From the NCBI GenBank assembly GCA_963720375.1, contig CAVRFM010000011.1, positions 21,376-85,375 of the forward strand: a stretch of 64,000 nucleotides of DNA. The letters run 5' to 3'. The translations under genes and the position numbers were made by a program. Source of the DNA: JAPLHP01 sp963720375. GTDB taxonomy: Bacteria; Chloroflexota; Dehalococcoidia; UBA2247; RBG-13-53-26. The first letter of the stretch is position 1, and every line of letters begins with the position of its first letter. Shown here piece after piece: positions 1-8,596 of this stretch. The notes under the pieces are model-generated. The model did no database searches. It had not been told where the DNA came from and saw nothing but the letters and a program-made list of their open reading frames with translations.

Positions 1-46
1 TACCCTATAAGCTGGATAGTATCACTTACGACATACGCCTGGGTAC

Positions 47-74
47 TTGACAATCACACTGCTAGGTATACAAT
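47..74 (+). promoter_or_regulatory. Sigma-70-type promoter for the first small gene
   Basis: A perfect -35 box TTGACA lies at 47-52 and a -10 box TACAAT at 69-74, with a 16-nt spacer. Transcription would start near 81, about 36 nt before the ATG at 117. The same -35/-10 pair with an 18-nt spacer occurs at 60664-60693. Confidence 0.6.
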
Positions 75-116
75 ACTGCAGAAATATTAAAGAAAGCTTA
101 CTGGAGAGGTATTCAG

Positions 117-383
117 ATGCGGTCACAGAAAACGATTGAAGAGAGATTTAAGAGTCTCGACTTGGAGCTTATTGCTCACCAAACGCAAATCAGCAAGTTG
201 AGCCTACACCACGACTTTGACTTGCTTTCCCTGCTCGAGGCCGAGCAGTCCCTGCTTCTGACAGAGATGGCTGCCTTGACATGGGTGCTGGGCGGTTCAT
301 GGGATGAACCAGAAGAAGCCTACCCGAGCTGCCTGGGCCACCGACGTGTCCCGGACCATCACCGTGTCAGTGCAGGAGTGTAG
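117..383 (+). CDS. Small hypothetical protein (88 aa)
   Basis: I do not recognise this protein. A ribosome-binding site GGAGAGG (103-109) lies 7 nt before the ATG, and a good promoter lies upstream, so it is probably expressed. Residues 1-60 are charged and leucine-rich and look alpha-helical (an N-terminal IEERFKSLDLELIAHQ stretch, then LLSLLEAEQSLLLTEMAAL). The last 25 residues look unstructured and could be the result of a shifted or degraded 3' end. Just past the stop, at 389-412, is a degenerate copy of the TTCAGGCTG motif described under the repeats. No neighbour suggests a function. Confidence 0.45.
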   Translation: MRSQKTIEERFKSLDLELIAHQTQISKLSLHHDFDLLSLLEAEQSLLLTEMAALTWVLGGSWDEPEEAYPSCLGHRRVPDHHRVSAGV

Positions 384-572
384 CAATGCCTGGTAGAGCT
401 TCAGGCTAGCCCACTCCCCTCATCTCCTCCACGAAGCGTACCTTTGTGTCCAAGCTGATGTTAAAGTGTTTTTATCTTTCGTAAGATTCGTGCTGGGATT
501 CGGATGAATGTATGAGACAGCCGATTTCATCGATGCGGGTGTCAGTAGCACTTGCTTGCAAGGAGGCGAAGG

Positions 573-1124
573 ATGTGGATATTTGACCTCTTGTTAGGGC
601 TAAAACCCAATGTTAAGAGGATGGAGGCTAGGAGAGACGTCAGAGGATTGATGAGAGCTCTGAAGTACAGGAGAGACCCCTCTGTACGGGCGGAGGCGGC
701 AAAAGCCCTTGGGGCAATTGGAGGTGCTGGTGTAGTAGAAGCTCTCACCGGAGCTCTTAAGGATAAAGATAGGTCTGTTCGATTAAGCGCAGCAGAAAGC
801 CTTGGAAAGATAGGTGATGCAAAGGCGGTAGATTTTCTTGCTGATGCCCTGACTGACACAGACTGGTATGTTAGGGTACACGCAGCGACAGCCCTTGGAG
901 ATATGAAGAACGCAAGGGCAGTAGAACCTCTTGTTCGTGCCCTGAAAGATGAAGATAAGGCCGTCAGACAGTGGGCAGCACAAGCTCTTGGAGAGATAGG
1001 AGATGCGAGGGCTTTGGAGCCCCTGACCGCAGCTCTGTCAGACAGAGAAAGTGCTGTTAGGGAGGCCGCAACTGAGGCCATAGCCAGAATTAGGATGAAA
1101 GGGATAGATAACGGCCCCTTATAA
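573..1124 (+). CDS. HEAT-repeat protein (PBS-lyase-type repeats)
   Basis: This 183-residue protein is built of about five 31-residue HEAT-like repeats of the phycobilisome-lyase type. Each has a D-x-x-V-R-x-x-A-A-x-A-L-G-x-I-G core (for example around residues 40-55, 71-86, 102-117 and 133-148). Such repeats form alpha-solenoid scaffolds for protein-protein contact, and the sequence alone does not reveal the partner. The start is taken at ATG 573 because AAGGAGG (560-566) lies 6 nt upstream; a TTG at 552 is possible but has no ribosome-binding site. There is no signal peptide, so it is likely cytosolic. It is a single-gene unit followed by the repeat-bearing gap. Confidence 0.85.
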   Translation: MWIFDLLLGLKPNVKRMEARRDVRGLMRALKYRRDPSVRAEAAKALGAIGGAGVVEALTGALKDKDRSVRLSAAESLGKIGDAKAVDFLADALTDTDWYVRVHAATALGDMKNARAVEPLVRALKDEDKAVRQWAAQALGEIGDARALEPLTAALSDRESAVREAATEAIARIRMKGIDNGPL

Positions 1125-1129
1125 AAATT

Positions 1130-1358
1130 CAGGCTGTCGTCATCGATTCCTTTCTGAAGACCATGCACATTATGTTCACATATACCGACCATCAGTCTTG
1201 CCCCAAACGTCATACTCGTGCGTAGCAAAGTTGACAACTCACAGAATCTAATTTACGTTGGAGTATTAGGGATTACTAAATCATCGTGAGCTAATAGGGA
1301 AAACCAGTCTGCGCAGGATGGCTGGCAGTCAGTTGTGATCTCATTGGGAAAGGGGGGT
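1130..1358 (+). repeat. Dispersed repeat, copy 1, with a degraded coding remnant
   Basis: The gene-free stretch 1125-1622 is largely this repeat. From TTCAGGCTGTC (1130) to TTGACA (1231-1236) it matches 60562-60669 at most positions, in the same orientation. Shared blocks include CCTTTCTGAA, ACCATGCACATT and GTGCGTAG. A second block, 1316-1358, matches 60840-60882 around ATGGCTGG and AAAGGGGGG. Read in one frame it gives WLAVSCDLIGKGG then a stop, against WLVVGLDVLRKGG at 60.8 kb, so this copy may be a decayed gene with its promoter region. No open gene follows it here. Confidence 0.6.
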
Positions 1359-1622
1359 GAGCCTGACTCCGCATACCGGGTCAGGATACTGGCTGCCCAG
1401 CCATCTCCTTTTCTGCCACTTCATTCGACCTTCGTTCATCGGCCACACCTCATTACTGTCAAATACCCTCTGAGGGCGTGGAAATCACTGGGGATGGTGC
1501 AGGGATACACGACGCCAGTTACTCTTTGAGGGCAGCCTGAAGCTACACAGAGTGCTGCTGTTCTCTTAGTGAAGATAGACGTTGCACCCTCCAACCTCAG
1601 CTCGGATAGAGATCGATGTTGT

Positions 1623-2231
1623 TCAGCCTGACCGGACGTCACATGACTCTTTGAATCGGCATGACCTGCATTTCCGGGGATTCTTGGTTCCCACGGCTGT
1701 GCCCTCCCCATCCAGCAGTTGCCTGATTCTGGCAATGGCCCTCAATACTTCATCCCGATGTTCCTGGGCAAAGGGCTGCGCCCATATCTCATTTCCTGTG
1801 TTTCTGTTCCGCAGCCCGGCTATGATAGGCAATTCCGGTTTGTATTGTTCCTCGAAAGCAAAACAGTAGCCCCAGGTCTGCATCTTGCTGCCCGGCCATG
1901 CAATATCGCCAGGCTTGTCATCAACTATCAGAATACGGTCTCGCAGGAACACCACCTCATCAATGTATCCGACAAGGTGTGTCCCTCTAACCGGGACTTC
2001 TCTGGCAGATAGAACAATACCTTCTTCCTGTGCCTTTGCCAGGGCATCGGTGACGGTGATCTCAAGCTCTGCAGCTGCTTTGTGAGCCTCATCCAGGGAA
2101 GCATGGAAATCTATGCCCTCCTGGACTTCCGGTGTGATCTCTGGCTGTACTCCTCTGATGTGCTCCAGATAAATTTGATACTCACAATATGCGTAGCTGT
2201 GCAGCCAGCTGATAGGGATTCTGTCTGTCAC
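1623..2231 (-). CDS. Cas4/RecB-like PD-(D/E)XK nuclease with Fe-S cysteines, orphan
   Basis: This protein of about 202 residues resembles Cas4/Dna2-type exonucleases, which are 4Fe-4S nucleases trimming DNA ends. Visible landmarks in order are an N-terminal cysteine (SYAYCEYQIY), a histidine in EGIDFHASL (motif I), the aspartate of GYIDEV (motif II), DDK in LIVDDKPG (motif III), QTWGYC (QxxxY motif), and a C-terminal cluster KCRSCRFKESC that completes the four cysteines. The start is placed at GTG 2229-2231 because GGAGAGGGAG lies just upstream; an ATG at 2306 would add 25 basic residues but has no clear ribosome-binding site. No CRISPR repeats or other cas genes are nearby, so a CRISPR role is unsupported. 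General DNA repair or defence is possible. Confidence 0.75.
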   Translation of the reverse strand: MTDRIPISWLHSYAYCEYQIYLEHIRGVQPEITPEVQEGIDFHASLDEAHKAAAELEITVTDALAKAQEEGIVLSAREVPVRGTHLVGYIDEVVFLRDRILIVDDKPGDIAWPGSKMQTWGYCFAFEEQYKPELPIIAGLRNRNTGNEIWAQPFAQEHRDEVLRAIARIRQLLDGEGTAVGTKNPRKCRSCRFKESCDVRSG

Positions 2232-2369
2232 CTGTCTCCCTCTCCGGTTCCTTTGCCTTGTGCGTATGGAATTGGATGTCTGGGGATTGGGAATCAACTG
2301 CGACATTATAGTACCCTGACCTCATGGATACAAAGTGGGTCTGAATCGAAGAGATTTGGGATGAGGGGC

Positions 2370-2696
2370 TCATCGAGGGAACAGGGAGACGAAGTCTCCG
2401 CTGAAGTCTTCCAGGAAGAGATGCATATCCAGCACATCATTCGAGTCCACCGATATACAGGACTGACTCCCTTCAGTCTGGCTCAGATCACGGACACTCT
2501 CAGGCCTCTCGGTTTCGTAGATAAGAGCCGATACCATCGCTCGACTGGCGCAACCGGAGCATTGGACCAGGAAGAACCATAGATCTCCCAGGTTTCCCAA
2601 TACAGCAACGCTGCCAACACTCTCTGACAGAAAAGCGCGGCCGCAATTCTTACATCTCAGCTTTGCAAGCAATCTCTTGATAATCTCAGGATTCAT
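2370..2696 (-). CDS. Zinc-ribbon hypothetical protein
   Basis: This 108-residue protein starts MNPEIIKRLLAKLRCKNCG and carries two CxxC pairs (CKNC near residue 15 and CSGC near residue 45), which should hold one zinc ion. Between them is a hydrophobic stretch around LGDLWFFLVQ. The ATG at 2694-2696 lies only 4 nt after the stop of the upstream gene (2701-3081), so the two are co-transcribed and probably translationally coupled. A longer frame reaching 2774 overlaps the upstream gene and is less likely. The function is unknown; a zinc-stabilised adaptor or nucleic-acid contact is a guess. Confidence 0.65.
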   Translation of the reverse strand: MNPEIIKRLLAKLRCKNCGRAFLSESVGSVAVLGNLGDLWFFLVQCSGCASRAMVSALIYETERPESVRDLSQTEGSQSCISVDSNDVLDMHLFLEDFSGDFVSLFPR

Positions 2697-2700
2697 CTGC

Positions 2701-3081
2701 CTAACCTGCCGGAACGAGGTCTTTCTCTTTGACAACCTCGAACTCACCTTCGAAGACATATGTCTTGCTGCCATTGTCCATTGTCACCGACCAGCTTCTT
2801 GGAACAGCCTCGTTGTCCTCTCTCACACCTGTGATAGTACCCAGATCACCCTTGTCGCAGAAAAGCCACATTTGGCTTGTCATCTGAATCCGTGAGCCGA
2901 TTTCTACCTTCATGTTTCCATTGCCATTGCCTCCCATGGGCAATACGAGCGTTCCGTCACTGCTAACCCACACTGGAACATGAGTAGAGCTCCCATTGTT
3001 GATAGTAACTCCATCCTTGAGGGACCATCTAACATGATCAAAATCACGCTTCGGTGCTTCAATCTCGGCTTCATGATTCAT
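2701..3081 (-). CDS. Hypothetical protein (126 aa), first gene of a two-gene unit
   Basis: I do not recognise this protein. It is soluble with no signal peptide or membrane segment. It has a glycine/asparagine-rich turn (PMGGNGNGNMKVE) followed by alternating hydrophobic residues typical of a small beta-barrel. The C-terminal part (DNGSKTYVFEGEFEVV) also looks like beta-hairpins. The ATG at 3081 has a GGAAG element upstream. It is followed after 4 nt by the zinc-ribbon gene, so the pair likely acts together. Confidence 0.6.
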   Translation of the reverse strand: MNHEAEIEAPKRDFDHVRWSLKDGVTINNGSSTHVPVWVSSDGTLVLPMGGNGNGNMKVEIGSRIQMTSQMWLFCDKGDLGTITGVREDNEAVPRSWSVTMDNGSKTYVFEGEFEVVKEKDLVPAG

Positions 3082-3548
3082 ATTGCACTTCCATATCCTG
3101 TTGTTGTCGGACCAATGTGTTATAGAGTGGTCGTGGTCTATAAAGTACTTCTACGATATAGTCTAGATCGATACTGTCACGCTGGTGTCTCAGGAGGCGT
3201 TTCTGGCGTCACTGACTTCTCTCAGTTACGGTAGAAGCACTGGCCTCTGCGTAAGTAGATGTGCGACCGGTAGAAGGAACATACCGGTACGGGGGAATTT
3301 GCCATTCTGCTTCGAGACACCGGCAAGGATAGAGCCTTATCCACTGCGGGATTGCCTCGGCATCCTAACCAACCGCAATAGCCTGTGCAGCGATCATGGG
3401 CTGATCTCTGCTGCTCCAAATTTGAACCCTGGAGAGCCTTTTGAAGGCCAACAGTCACGGTGATAGAAACCAAAGGCATATTGTTGTGGAACAGAAACGC
3501 CGGAATGGCGCGTTTCTTTCTGCCGGCACGATATCCCTTCACAAGGCC
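3082..3548. other. Gene-free stretch
   Basis: This 467-nt gap separates two minus-strand units. It holds no convincing reading frame. A 7-bp hairpin (ACCGGTA at 3266-3272 with TACCGGT at 3282-3288) is the only clear structure. The promoter of the 3081 gene must lie at its left edge, where A/T-rich sequence resembles -10 boxes, but I cannot assign one. Confidence 0.4.
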
Positions 3549-4064
3549 CTATGGCTTACGAGATCTGGTTCTCTCCCCTGTAATCGGAGGAGGGAAGGAC
3601 TTTATCTTTGTTCCTAACGCCTGCAGAGCAGCGTCACGCAGCTCCTTCAAATGCCTGTCCAGTTGCTTGATCTCCTTTTCAGAGAAGCGAGATGCCAGCA
3701 GATCGCGGGTATACCCGGTTATGACTGGCATTGCCCGGTCAACGAGTTCTTTCCCCTTGGGCTGTATCTGGATTCTTACCACTCTCTGGTCCTTCTTGCT
3801 CCTGGCCTTTTTCACATAACCGGCTCTTTGCATGCGTGACAGCAGTGCCGAAACACTGTGTTTCTCCCTAAACATGTATGAGGCTATCTGCCCGGGGCTC
3901 ATAGGGACTCCGCTCATGCTTAAGACGAGCAGGACATCCATCTGAGCGAGCGTTGTCTGCTGCTTGCCGAGTTCGATTTCGGTAGCTCTGAGCGCAGCTT
4001 CGCTGGCCTGTCTCAATCGTATCCACGCGGTCATGTATGGATCAGCAATTTCCCAGTTGTACAT
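3549..4064 (-). CDS. MarR-family transcriptional regulator
   Basis: This 171-residue protein has the MarR winged-helix fold. It has an N-terminal dimerisation helix, then a helix-turn-helix around residues 55-90 (SPGQIASYMF...HSVSALLSRMQRAGYV) and the wing with the family signature KKDQRVVRIQIQPKGKEL. MarR proteins bind palindromic operators as dimers and are often released by small aromatic ligands or oxidants. The ATG at 4064 is preceded by GGAGAGGAGAGG. It lies 42 nt after the end of the PAS/HD-GYP gene on the same strand, so it may be transcribed with that sensor. The C-terminus is basic and proline-rich. Confidence 0.88.
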   Translation of the reverse strand: MYNWEIADPYMTAWIRLRQASEAALRATEIELGKQQTTLAQMDVLLVLSMSGVPMSPGQIASYMFREKHSVSALLSRMQRAGYVKKARSKKDQRVVRIQIQPKGKELVDRAMPVITGYTRDLLASRFSEKEIKQLDRHLKELRDAALQALGTKIKSFPPPITGERTRSRKP

Positions 4065-4106
4065 CGTATTCCTCTCCTCTCCGTTCTTGTGCGAGCGGTC
4101 ATTTCA

Positions 4107-6800
4107 TTATTCGAACTTGAATCCCTTCTCGGTAAAGACCCTCAGGCAAGCATGGGCCACATCGGGGTCATACAGGATACCGCTGTTGCGTGAAATCTCT
4201 TCGAGGGCCTTGTCTACACCGGGAGCGACCCGGTAGGGCCGGTGGGAGCTCATGGCCTCGACAACGTCCGCCACGCCCAGTATTCGGGCTTCTATGAGGA
4301 GCTTGTCTTCCCGGATGCCCGAAGGATAGCCGGAGCCGTTCATCCTTTCGTGGTGCTGAATGACAATATCGGCAATCGGCCAGGGGAATTCTACAGTCTT
4401 CAATATGTCGTAGCCGGTTTGGCTATGGGCTTTGATCAGCTGGAACTCGATATCGGTCAGGCTGCCGGGCTTGGTGAGGATTTCTTGCGGCACAGAGATC
4501 TTGCCGATATCATGAAGGAGCCCGGCTATGCGGATCACCTGGATCTGCTCAGAGGTAAAGCCCATTTCCTCGGCTATGGCGCAGGCAAGCTGGGCCACCC
4601 GCTTCTGGTGGCCGGCGGTAAAGCGGTCTCTGGATTCCACCGTCAGTGTTATCGCCTGGATGGTGCCATCCATGGTTTTTTCCAGCTTCCGGAGGCTTTG
4701 TTCCAGTTTCTTCCTTGCCTCCTGGCGTTCGGTGATGTCTCTATCAATGCCCCGATAGCCGCGGAGCATACCATCCCAATCGAAAAAGGGGACACCGCTG
4801 GTTTCCATGACAACCGGGTGGCCATCTCTATGAATACGGGTGGTTTCGACAAATCTGAAAGGCTTGTGCTGGGTCATAGCAGCAACAATAACCTCAGACG
4901 TCTCATGGCCTTTCCCGTTATCAGGACCGAAGTCATAAGGGTGTTTGCCCAGTAGTTCCCCGGCCTCATAGCCCAGGATCTCATGTATCTTCGGGCTGAC
5001 ATAGGTGTAGACACTATTTTCGTCCAGTTCCCACACGAAGTCGCTGGTAGTCTCGACCAGACCGCGGAACCGCTCCTCGCTGCCCCGCAGGGCCTCCTCT
5101 GCCACTTTGCGTTCAGTGACATCCCGGCTGACAGCACGATAGCCAAGCAGTGCTCCACGTGCATCGAAGAAGGGGACACCGCTGGTTTCCAGGACAACCG
5201 TGTGGCCGTCCTTGTGCAGGCCGTTAATTTCGATAAGTGCGAAAGGTTTTTGCGATGCAATAATAGAGGTGAAGACTTCGGTTATGCGATCTACATCATC
5301 AGTGGGTATGAAATCAAAAGGAACCTTGCCCATCAAATCCTCGGGTTCATAGCCCAGTATGTCACGCACCTTGGGGCTGACATAAGTGCAGGTCCCGTTC
5401 GTGTCCATTTCCCATACCCAGTCGCTGGTGGTTTCGACAAGATTACGGAAGCGCTCCTCGCTGCCCCGTAAGGCCTCTTCTGCCCTCTTGCGCTCGGTGA
5501 TATCGCGTACAACCCCCATCATCTCCACGGGCTGGCCGTCCGGCCCCCGTATGAAACTCACAGTACTCGCCACCCAGACGGTAGAGCCATCCTTGCGTAT
5601 CATCTCCAGTTCCAGCGGCGGCATCCTGAGTACCCCATCCTTCTGCCCCTGCTGTTCTGCAGCCATCGCTTTCATAAAGGCGTCGGCAGCCGCCTTGAGG
5701 GAGCCGGGTGTCAAGCTCTCTGCTATGCCGCGGGCCATGGATTCCTCCAGGCTGTAGCCCATCAGACGGGTGAAGGAGGGACTGAGATAGGTGGGCCGCA
5801 GGTTCATATCGGTGACCCAGATTACGTCCGAGACGTTCTCGGCCAGCAGGCGGTAACGCTCCTCGCTTTCCCTTATAGCCTTCTCTGCCTGCTTGCGCTC
5901 GGTGATGTCGTGCAGTACTCCTAAGATCTCAACAGGCTGCCCATCCGAGCCATGCATGAGAATCGACCTCACCTCGGCCCAGGCTGTGGAGCCGTCTTTG
6001 CGTTTTATCTCTACTTCCTGCGGTGGCAGTTCCGTGGCCTTGTTTGGCTCGCCTTTTTCTGCCAGCGCTCTTGTAAGGTCTGCTGCAATAGCTTCAAGGG
6101 AGGCAGGAGTCAAGCCCTGTTCCAACCCGCCGGCCATGGCTTCCTCGACACTGTAACCAAACAGGGTGGTGACGGAGGGGCTGACATACGTGGGCCGGAG
6201 ATGCATATCGGTGACCCAGATAACGTCAGAGGCACTCCCGGCCAGCAGACGGCTGCGTCTCTCGCTCTCCTGCAGTTCCTCCTCTGCCTTCTTGCGCTCG
6301 GTGATGTCTATAAAGATACACGACAAATATGTCTTATTGGCTATTGTTACCGGATATGAACTGATAGAGGCAAAGAAAATGCTGCCATCCTTCCTTTTCA
6401 CCGGTATACCTTCAGATCGTGAAATCTCTCCCCTCGCATGTTTTTCAAACTCTCCCAGAATGTATGGTAGATCTTTCTCGGGATGTATATCCGAGACTGT
6501 CAGATTCCTTATTTCTTCTTCAGATTCATACCCCAGCATCTCGATCATTCTTCTATTTGCGTTAAAGAACCTCCTGCTTTCGAGGTCCACGCTGATGAAT
6601 CCGTCATTTGCATTGTCAAAAATAGCCCTGAATTTCCTCTCGGATTCTCGCAGTTCTTCCTCTGCCTTCTTGCGCTCGGTGATGTCGCGGAGGTTGACTA
6701 CAATGCCCTCAACAGCCGGATTATGAAGAAGATTGGTGGCTGTGGACTCGATTGTGTGCCAGCTGCCATCCTTGTGCTGGACGCGCACTTCGGTCTGCAT
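4107..6800 (-). CDS. Multi-PAS sensor with C-terminal HD-GYP domain, distal part (frameshifted)
   Basis: This is the C-terminal part of a sensor split by a frameshift near 6800-6815; the N-terminal part is at 6721-8211. The frame resumes in the fourth PAS domain (PMQTEVRVQHKDGSW), continues with five more PAS/PAC modules each ending in DITERK-like linkers, and closes with an HD-GYP domain. That domain carries HDIGK and GSGYPSG, the signatures of cyclic-di-GMP phosphodiesterases. The reassembled protein has nine PAS domains and about 1,365 residues, no membrane segment, and should be a cytosolic redox, gas or ligand sensor that lowers cyclic-di-GMP. The frame itself opens at 6902, but the residues upstream of about 6810 do not fit the fold. 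Whether the break is real or a sequence error is unresolved. Confidence 0.85.
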   Translation of the reverse strand: MQTEVRVQHKDGSWHTIESTATNLLHNPAVEGIVVNLRDITERKKAEEELRESERKFRAIFDNANDGFISVDLESRRFFNANRRMIEMLGYESEEEIRNLTVSDIHPEKDLPYILGEFEKHARGEISRSEGIPVKRKDGSIFFASISSYPVTIANKTYLSCIFIDITERKKAEEELQESERRSRLLAGSASDVIWVTDMHLRPTYVSPSVTTLFGYSVEEAMAGGLEQGLTPASLEAIAADLTRALAEKGEPNKATELPPQEVEIKRKDGSTAWAEVRSILMHGSDGQPVEILGVLHDITERKQAEKAIRESEERYRLLAENVSDVIWVTDMNLRPTYLSPSFTRLMGYSLEESMARGIAESLTPGSLKAAADAFMKAMAAEQQGQKDGVLRMPPLELEMIRKDGSTVWVASTVSFIRGPDGQPVEMMGVVRDITERKRAEEALRGSEERFRNLVETTSDWVWEMDTNGTCTYVSPKVRDILGYEPEDLMGKVPFDFIPTDDVDRITEVFTSIIASQKPFALIEINGLHKDGHTVVLETSGVPFFDARGALLGYRAVSRDVTERKVAEEALRGSEERFRGLVETTSDFVWELDENSVYTYVSPKIHEILGYEAGELLGKHPYDFGPDNGKGHETSEVIVAAMTQHKPFRFVETTRIHRDGHPVVMETSGVPFFDWDGMLRGYRGIDRDITERQEARKKLEQSLRKLEKTMDGTIQAITLTVESRDRFTAGHQKRVAQLACAIAEEMGFTSEQIQVIRIAGLLHDIGKISVPQEILTKPGSLTDIEFQLIKAHSQTGYDILKTVEFPWPIADIVIQHHERMNGSGYPSGIREDKLLIEARILGVADVVEAMSSHRPYRVAPGVDKALEEISRNSGILYDPDVAHACLRVFTEKGFKFE

Positions 6801-8211
6801 AGGTAGCACCTGGATTCTGCAGCAATCTGGCGAAGTCATCAGCTGCAGGCTGGATATCATCTGGATGAACGGACTCAAAGATGCTGACACCAATCCGTTC
6901 ATCGGGGTTGTATCCTAACATACGGCCGGTGGATGGGCTGACATAGCGATTGGTTCCATCACGGTTTACGACTATGATGGCATCGGAAGAGTTCTCTATG
7001 AGCGCTCGGAAGTATTGTTCCTTACGTTGCAGTTCCTCTTCTGCCCTCTTGTGCTCGGTGATATCGTGCAGTACCCCCATCATCTCAACAGGCCGGCCGT
7101 CAGAATCGCGGATGAAGCTGAACCTGGTGCTGGCCCAGATTGTGGAACCGTCCTTGTGTTTTATCTCCAGCTCCAATGGCTGTGACGCAATTGCATCCTG
7201 TTCCGCAGTATTTCCCGATGCCAATGCCTTCGCCAGATTCTCTGCGGCTAGCTTAACTGAGGCAGGGGCCAGACTTTCTTGGATTGACCCTGCCAGTGCT
7301 TCCTCTATGGTAAATCCCGCAAAACGTGTAACTGATGGACTAACGTATGTTGGACGCGCATTCAAGTCTGTGACCCAGATGACGTCTGTGATGTTCTCAG
7401 CGATGGAGCGGTACTTTTTTTCGCCCTCCAGGAAGGCTTCCTCTGCCTTCTTGTGCTTGGTGATGTCTTTCATAAAACACCAGACAGCCGGTTTCCCTTC
7501 CCAGGTAAACGAGACCACCTTCAACCCGCACCATATTATTTTGCCCTCTTTGCCAATAGCCCTGAAGGTGGAGCCATGGGGAGTTTCCTTGCCTTTCAGC
7601 TTCTTGAGATGGAGTTCTGCTACTATCTGTCGGTCATCAGGGTGGATTAATTCCATAAAGGGCCTGAAGGTCATCTCCTTATCTGAATAACCCGAGATCT
7701 CTGTGGCTTTGGGGTTAGCAAACTTCAGCACCCCATCCTGGACCACGACGATTGCTTCATCGGAGTTCTGCATCAGCAGATGCCTTTCCTCTTCTGATGC
7801 CTGCAGTCTCGTCTCTGCCAGCTTTTGGGCGGTGATATCCCTGATGGAAATCAGGCCGGCCAGCCTTCCCTGATACTCGATTCTCACGCCAAGGGCGCTG
7901 ATCCATATCTCCCTGCCGTCCCTGGTTATGGCCCGGAGTTCCATGACCCGCCGCAGGTTCCTCTGGAATACCTCTTCGGCCATCAGCCTGGCAACCCGGT
8001 CCCTGTCTTCTGTGAGAATGTAGTCCAGTGGATTCAGGCCGATCATCTCCTTCGGGAACGTAAACCTGAAGATCTTGGCCATGGATTGATTGGCCAGTAC
8101 CACCCTCCCCGTCTCAGCATCGATAACCTCCAAACCATCAAGGGTGTTCTCGAAAATGACTCTATACAGAAGCTCGCTATCCCGCTCTGCCATTTCCTTG
8201 TGTACTATCAT
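6721..8211 (-). CDS. Multi-PAS sensor, N-terminal part (frameshifted)
   Basis: This is the start of the nine-PAS HD-GYP sensor. The ATG at 8211 has GAGGGG about 8 nt upstream. Residues 10-135 form PAS 1 (VIFENTLDGLEVIDAETG), then come PAS 2 (DEAIVVVQDGVLKF), PAS 3 (TDVIWVTDLNARPTYVS) and the first half of PAS 4 (HPDDIQPAADDFARLLQNPG). After that the frame runs into unrelated residues and stops at 6721. Moving to the next frame at about 6810 restores PAS 4 exactly, so one extra base in this sequence explains the break. A conserved block (8351-8424) and a likely promoter (8290-8318) lie upstream. Confidence 0.82.
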   Translation of the reverse strand: MIVHKEMAERDSELLYRVIFENTLDGLEVIDAETGRVVLANQSMAKIFRFTFPKEMIGLNPLDYILTEDRDRVARLMAEEVFQRNLRRVMELRAITRDGREIWISALGVRIEYQGRLAGLISIRDITAQKLAETRLQASEEERHLLMQNSDEAIVVVQDGVLKFANPKATEISGYSDKEMTFRPFMELIHPDDRQIVAELHLKKLKGKETPHGSTFRAIGKEGKIIWCGLKVVSFTWEGKPAVWCFMKDITKHKKAEEAFLEGEKKYRSIAENITDVIWVTDLNARPTYVSPSVTRFAGFTIEEALAGSIQESLAPASVKLAAENLAKALASGNTAEQDAIASQPLELEIKHKDGSTIWASTRFSFIRDSDGRPVEMMGVLHDITEHKRAEEELQRKEQYFRALIENSSDAIIVVNRDGTNRYVSPSTGRMLGYNPDERIGVSIFESVHPDDIQPAADDFARLLQNPGATYADRSARPAQGWQLAHNRVHSHQSSS

Positions 8212-8289
8212 GGTCAGACCCCTCTTCCCTTCAGTGGCCCGTGAGGATTTGCCTTCATCACAGCGTTGGTCGGCTTAGATATTACATAC

Positions 8290-8318
8290 ACGATATATTC
8301 TCATATATCACTTATCAA
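8290..8318 (-). promoter_or_regulatory. Likely promoter of the nine-PAS HD-GYP gene
   Basis: Read on the minus strand, TTGATA (8313-8318) and TATCGT (8290-8295) are separated by 17 nt in very A/T-rich sequence. The leader to the ATG at 8211 would be about 70 nt. The -10 match is weak, so this is tentative. Confidence 0.4.
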
Positions 8319-8350
8319 TAACTCCATTTTCCGTCCTGCCCGCCACCCTG

Positions 8351-8424
8351 ACAAGATACAAATGGCCCGATAAGATGACCCAAAGGGTTCATAGTCGTCT
8401 CCGGCAAGGCTTTCTATGGGGTGC
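8351..8424. promoter_or_regulatory. Conserved upstream block, copy 1, with palindromic operator-like site
   Basis: The gene-free stretch 8212-8596 contains this block of about 74 nt. It is shared with 19000-19077, which lies upstream of the other HD-GYP sensor. Both begin ACAAGATACA, hold a 16-nt inverted repeat (TGACCCAAAGGGTTCA here, 8376-8391) followed by TAGT, and end GGGGTGC. It lies upstream of the likely minus-strand promoter, so it is probably a protein-binding region on DNA rather than a leader RNA. The MFS gene on the other side could also be under its control. Confidence 0.55.
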
Positions 8425-8596
8425 TTGCATCAGGCAAGTCTTAATGAATAGGAGCACGAAGTGCTCTTATAGCATCGGCCTGCAATTCCCCCCTGATGGT
8501 TCACAGGCAAGAGGTAAGGCCAGACACTCCAACTCAAGAACATCGAGTCGTGGACGCTAGAGACAATACTGTAAAATCTGTAGAATCTAGAGAATC

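Noticed and set aside
1623..2231. CRISPR locus around the Cas4-like gene
   Set aside because: No direct repeats with regular spacing and no other cas genes occur within the window.
3222..3542. 106-codon minus-strand frame between two genes
   Set aside because: No ribosome-binding site, odd composition, and no recognisable feature.
4242..8244. Several plus-strand frames opposite the nine-PAS sensor
   Set aside because: They repeat the same pattern at each PAS module, as expected of antisense reading of repeated coding DNA.
8351..8424. Known riboswitch (for example cyclic-di-GMP type) before the HD-GYP gene
   Set aside because: The block lacks the conserved cores of the cyclic-di-GMP-I riboswitch and lies upstream of the likely promoter.
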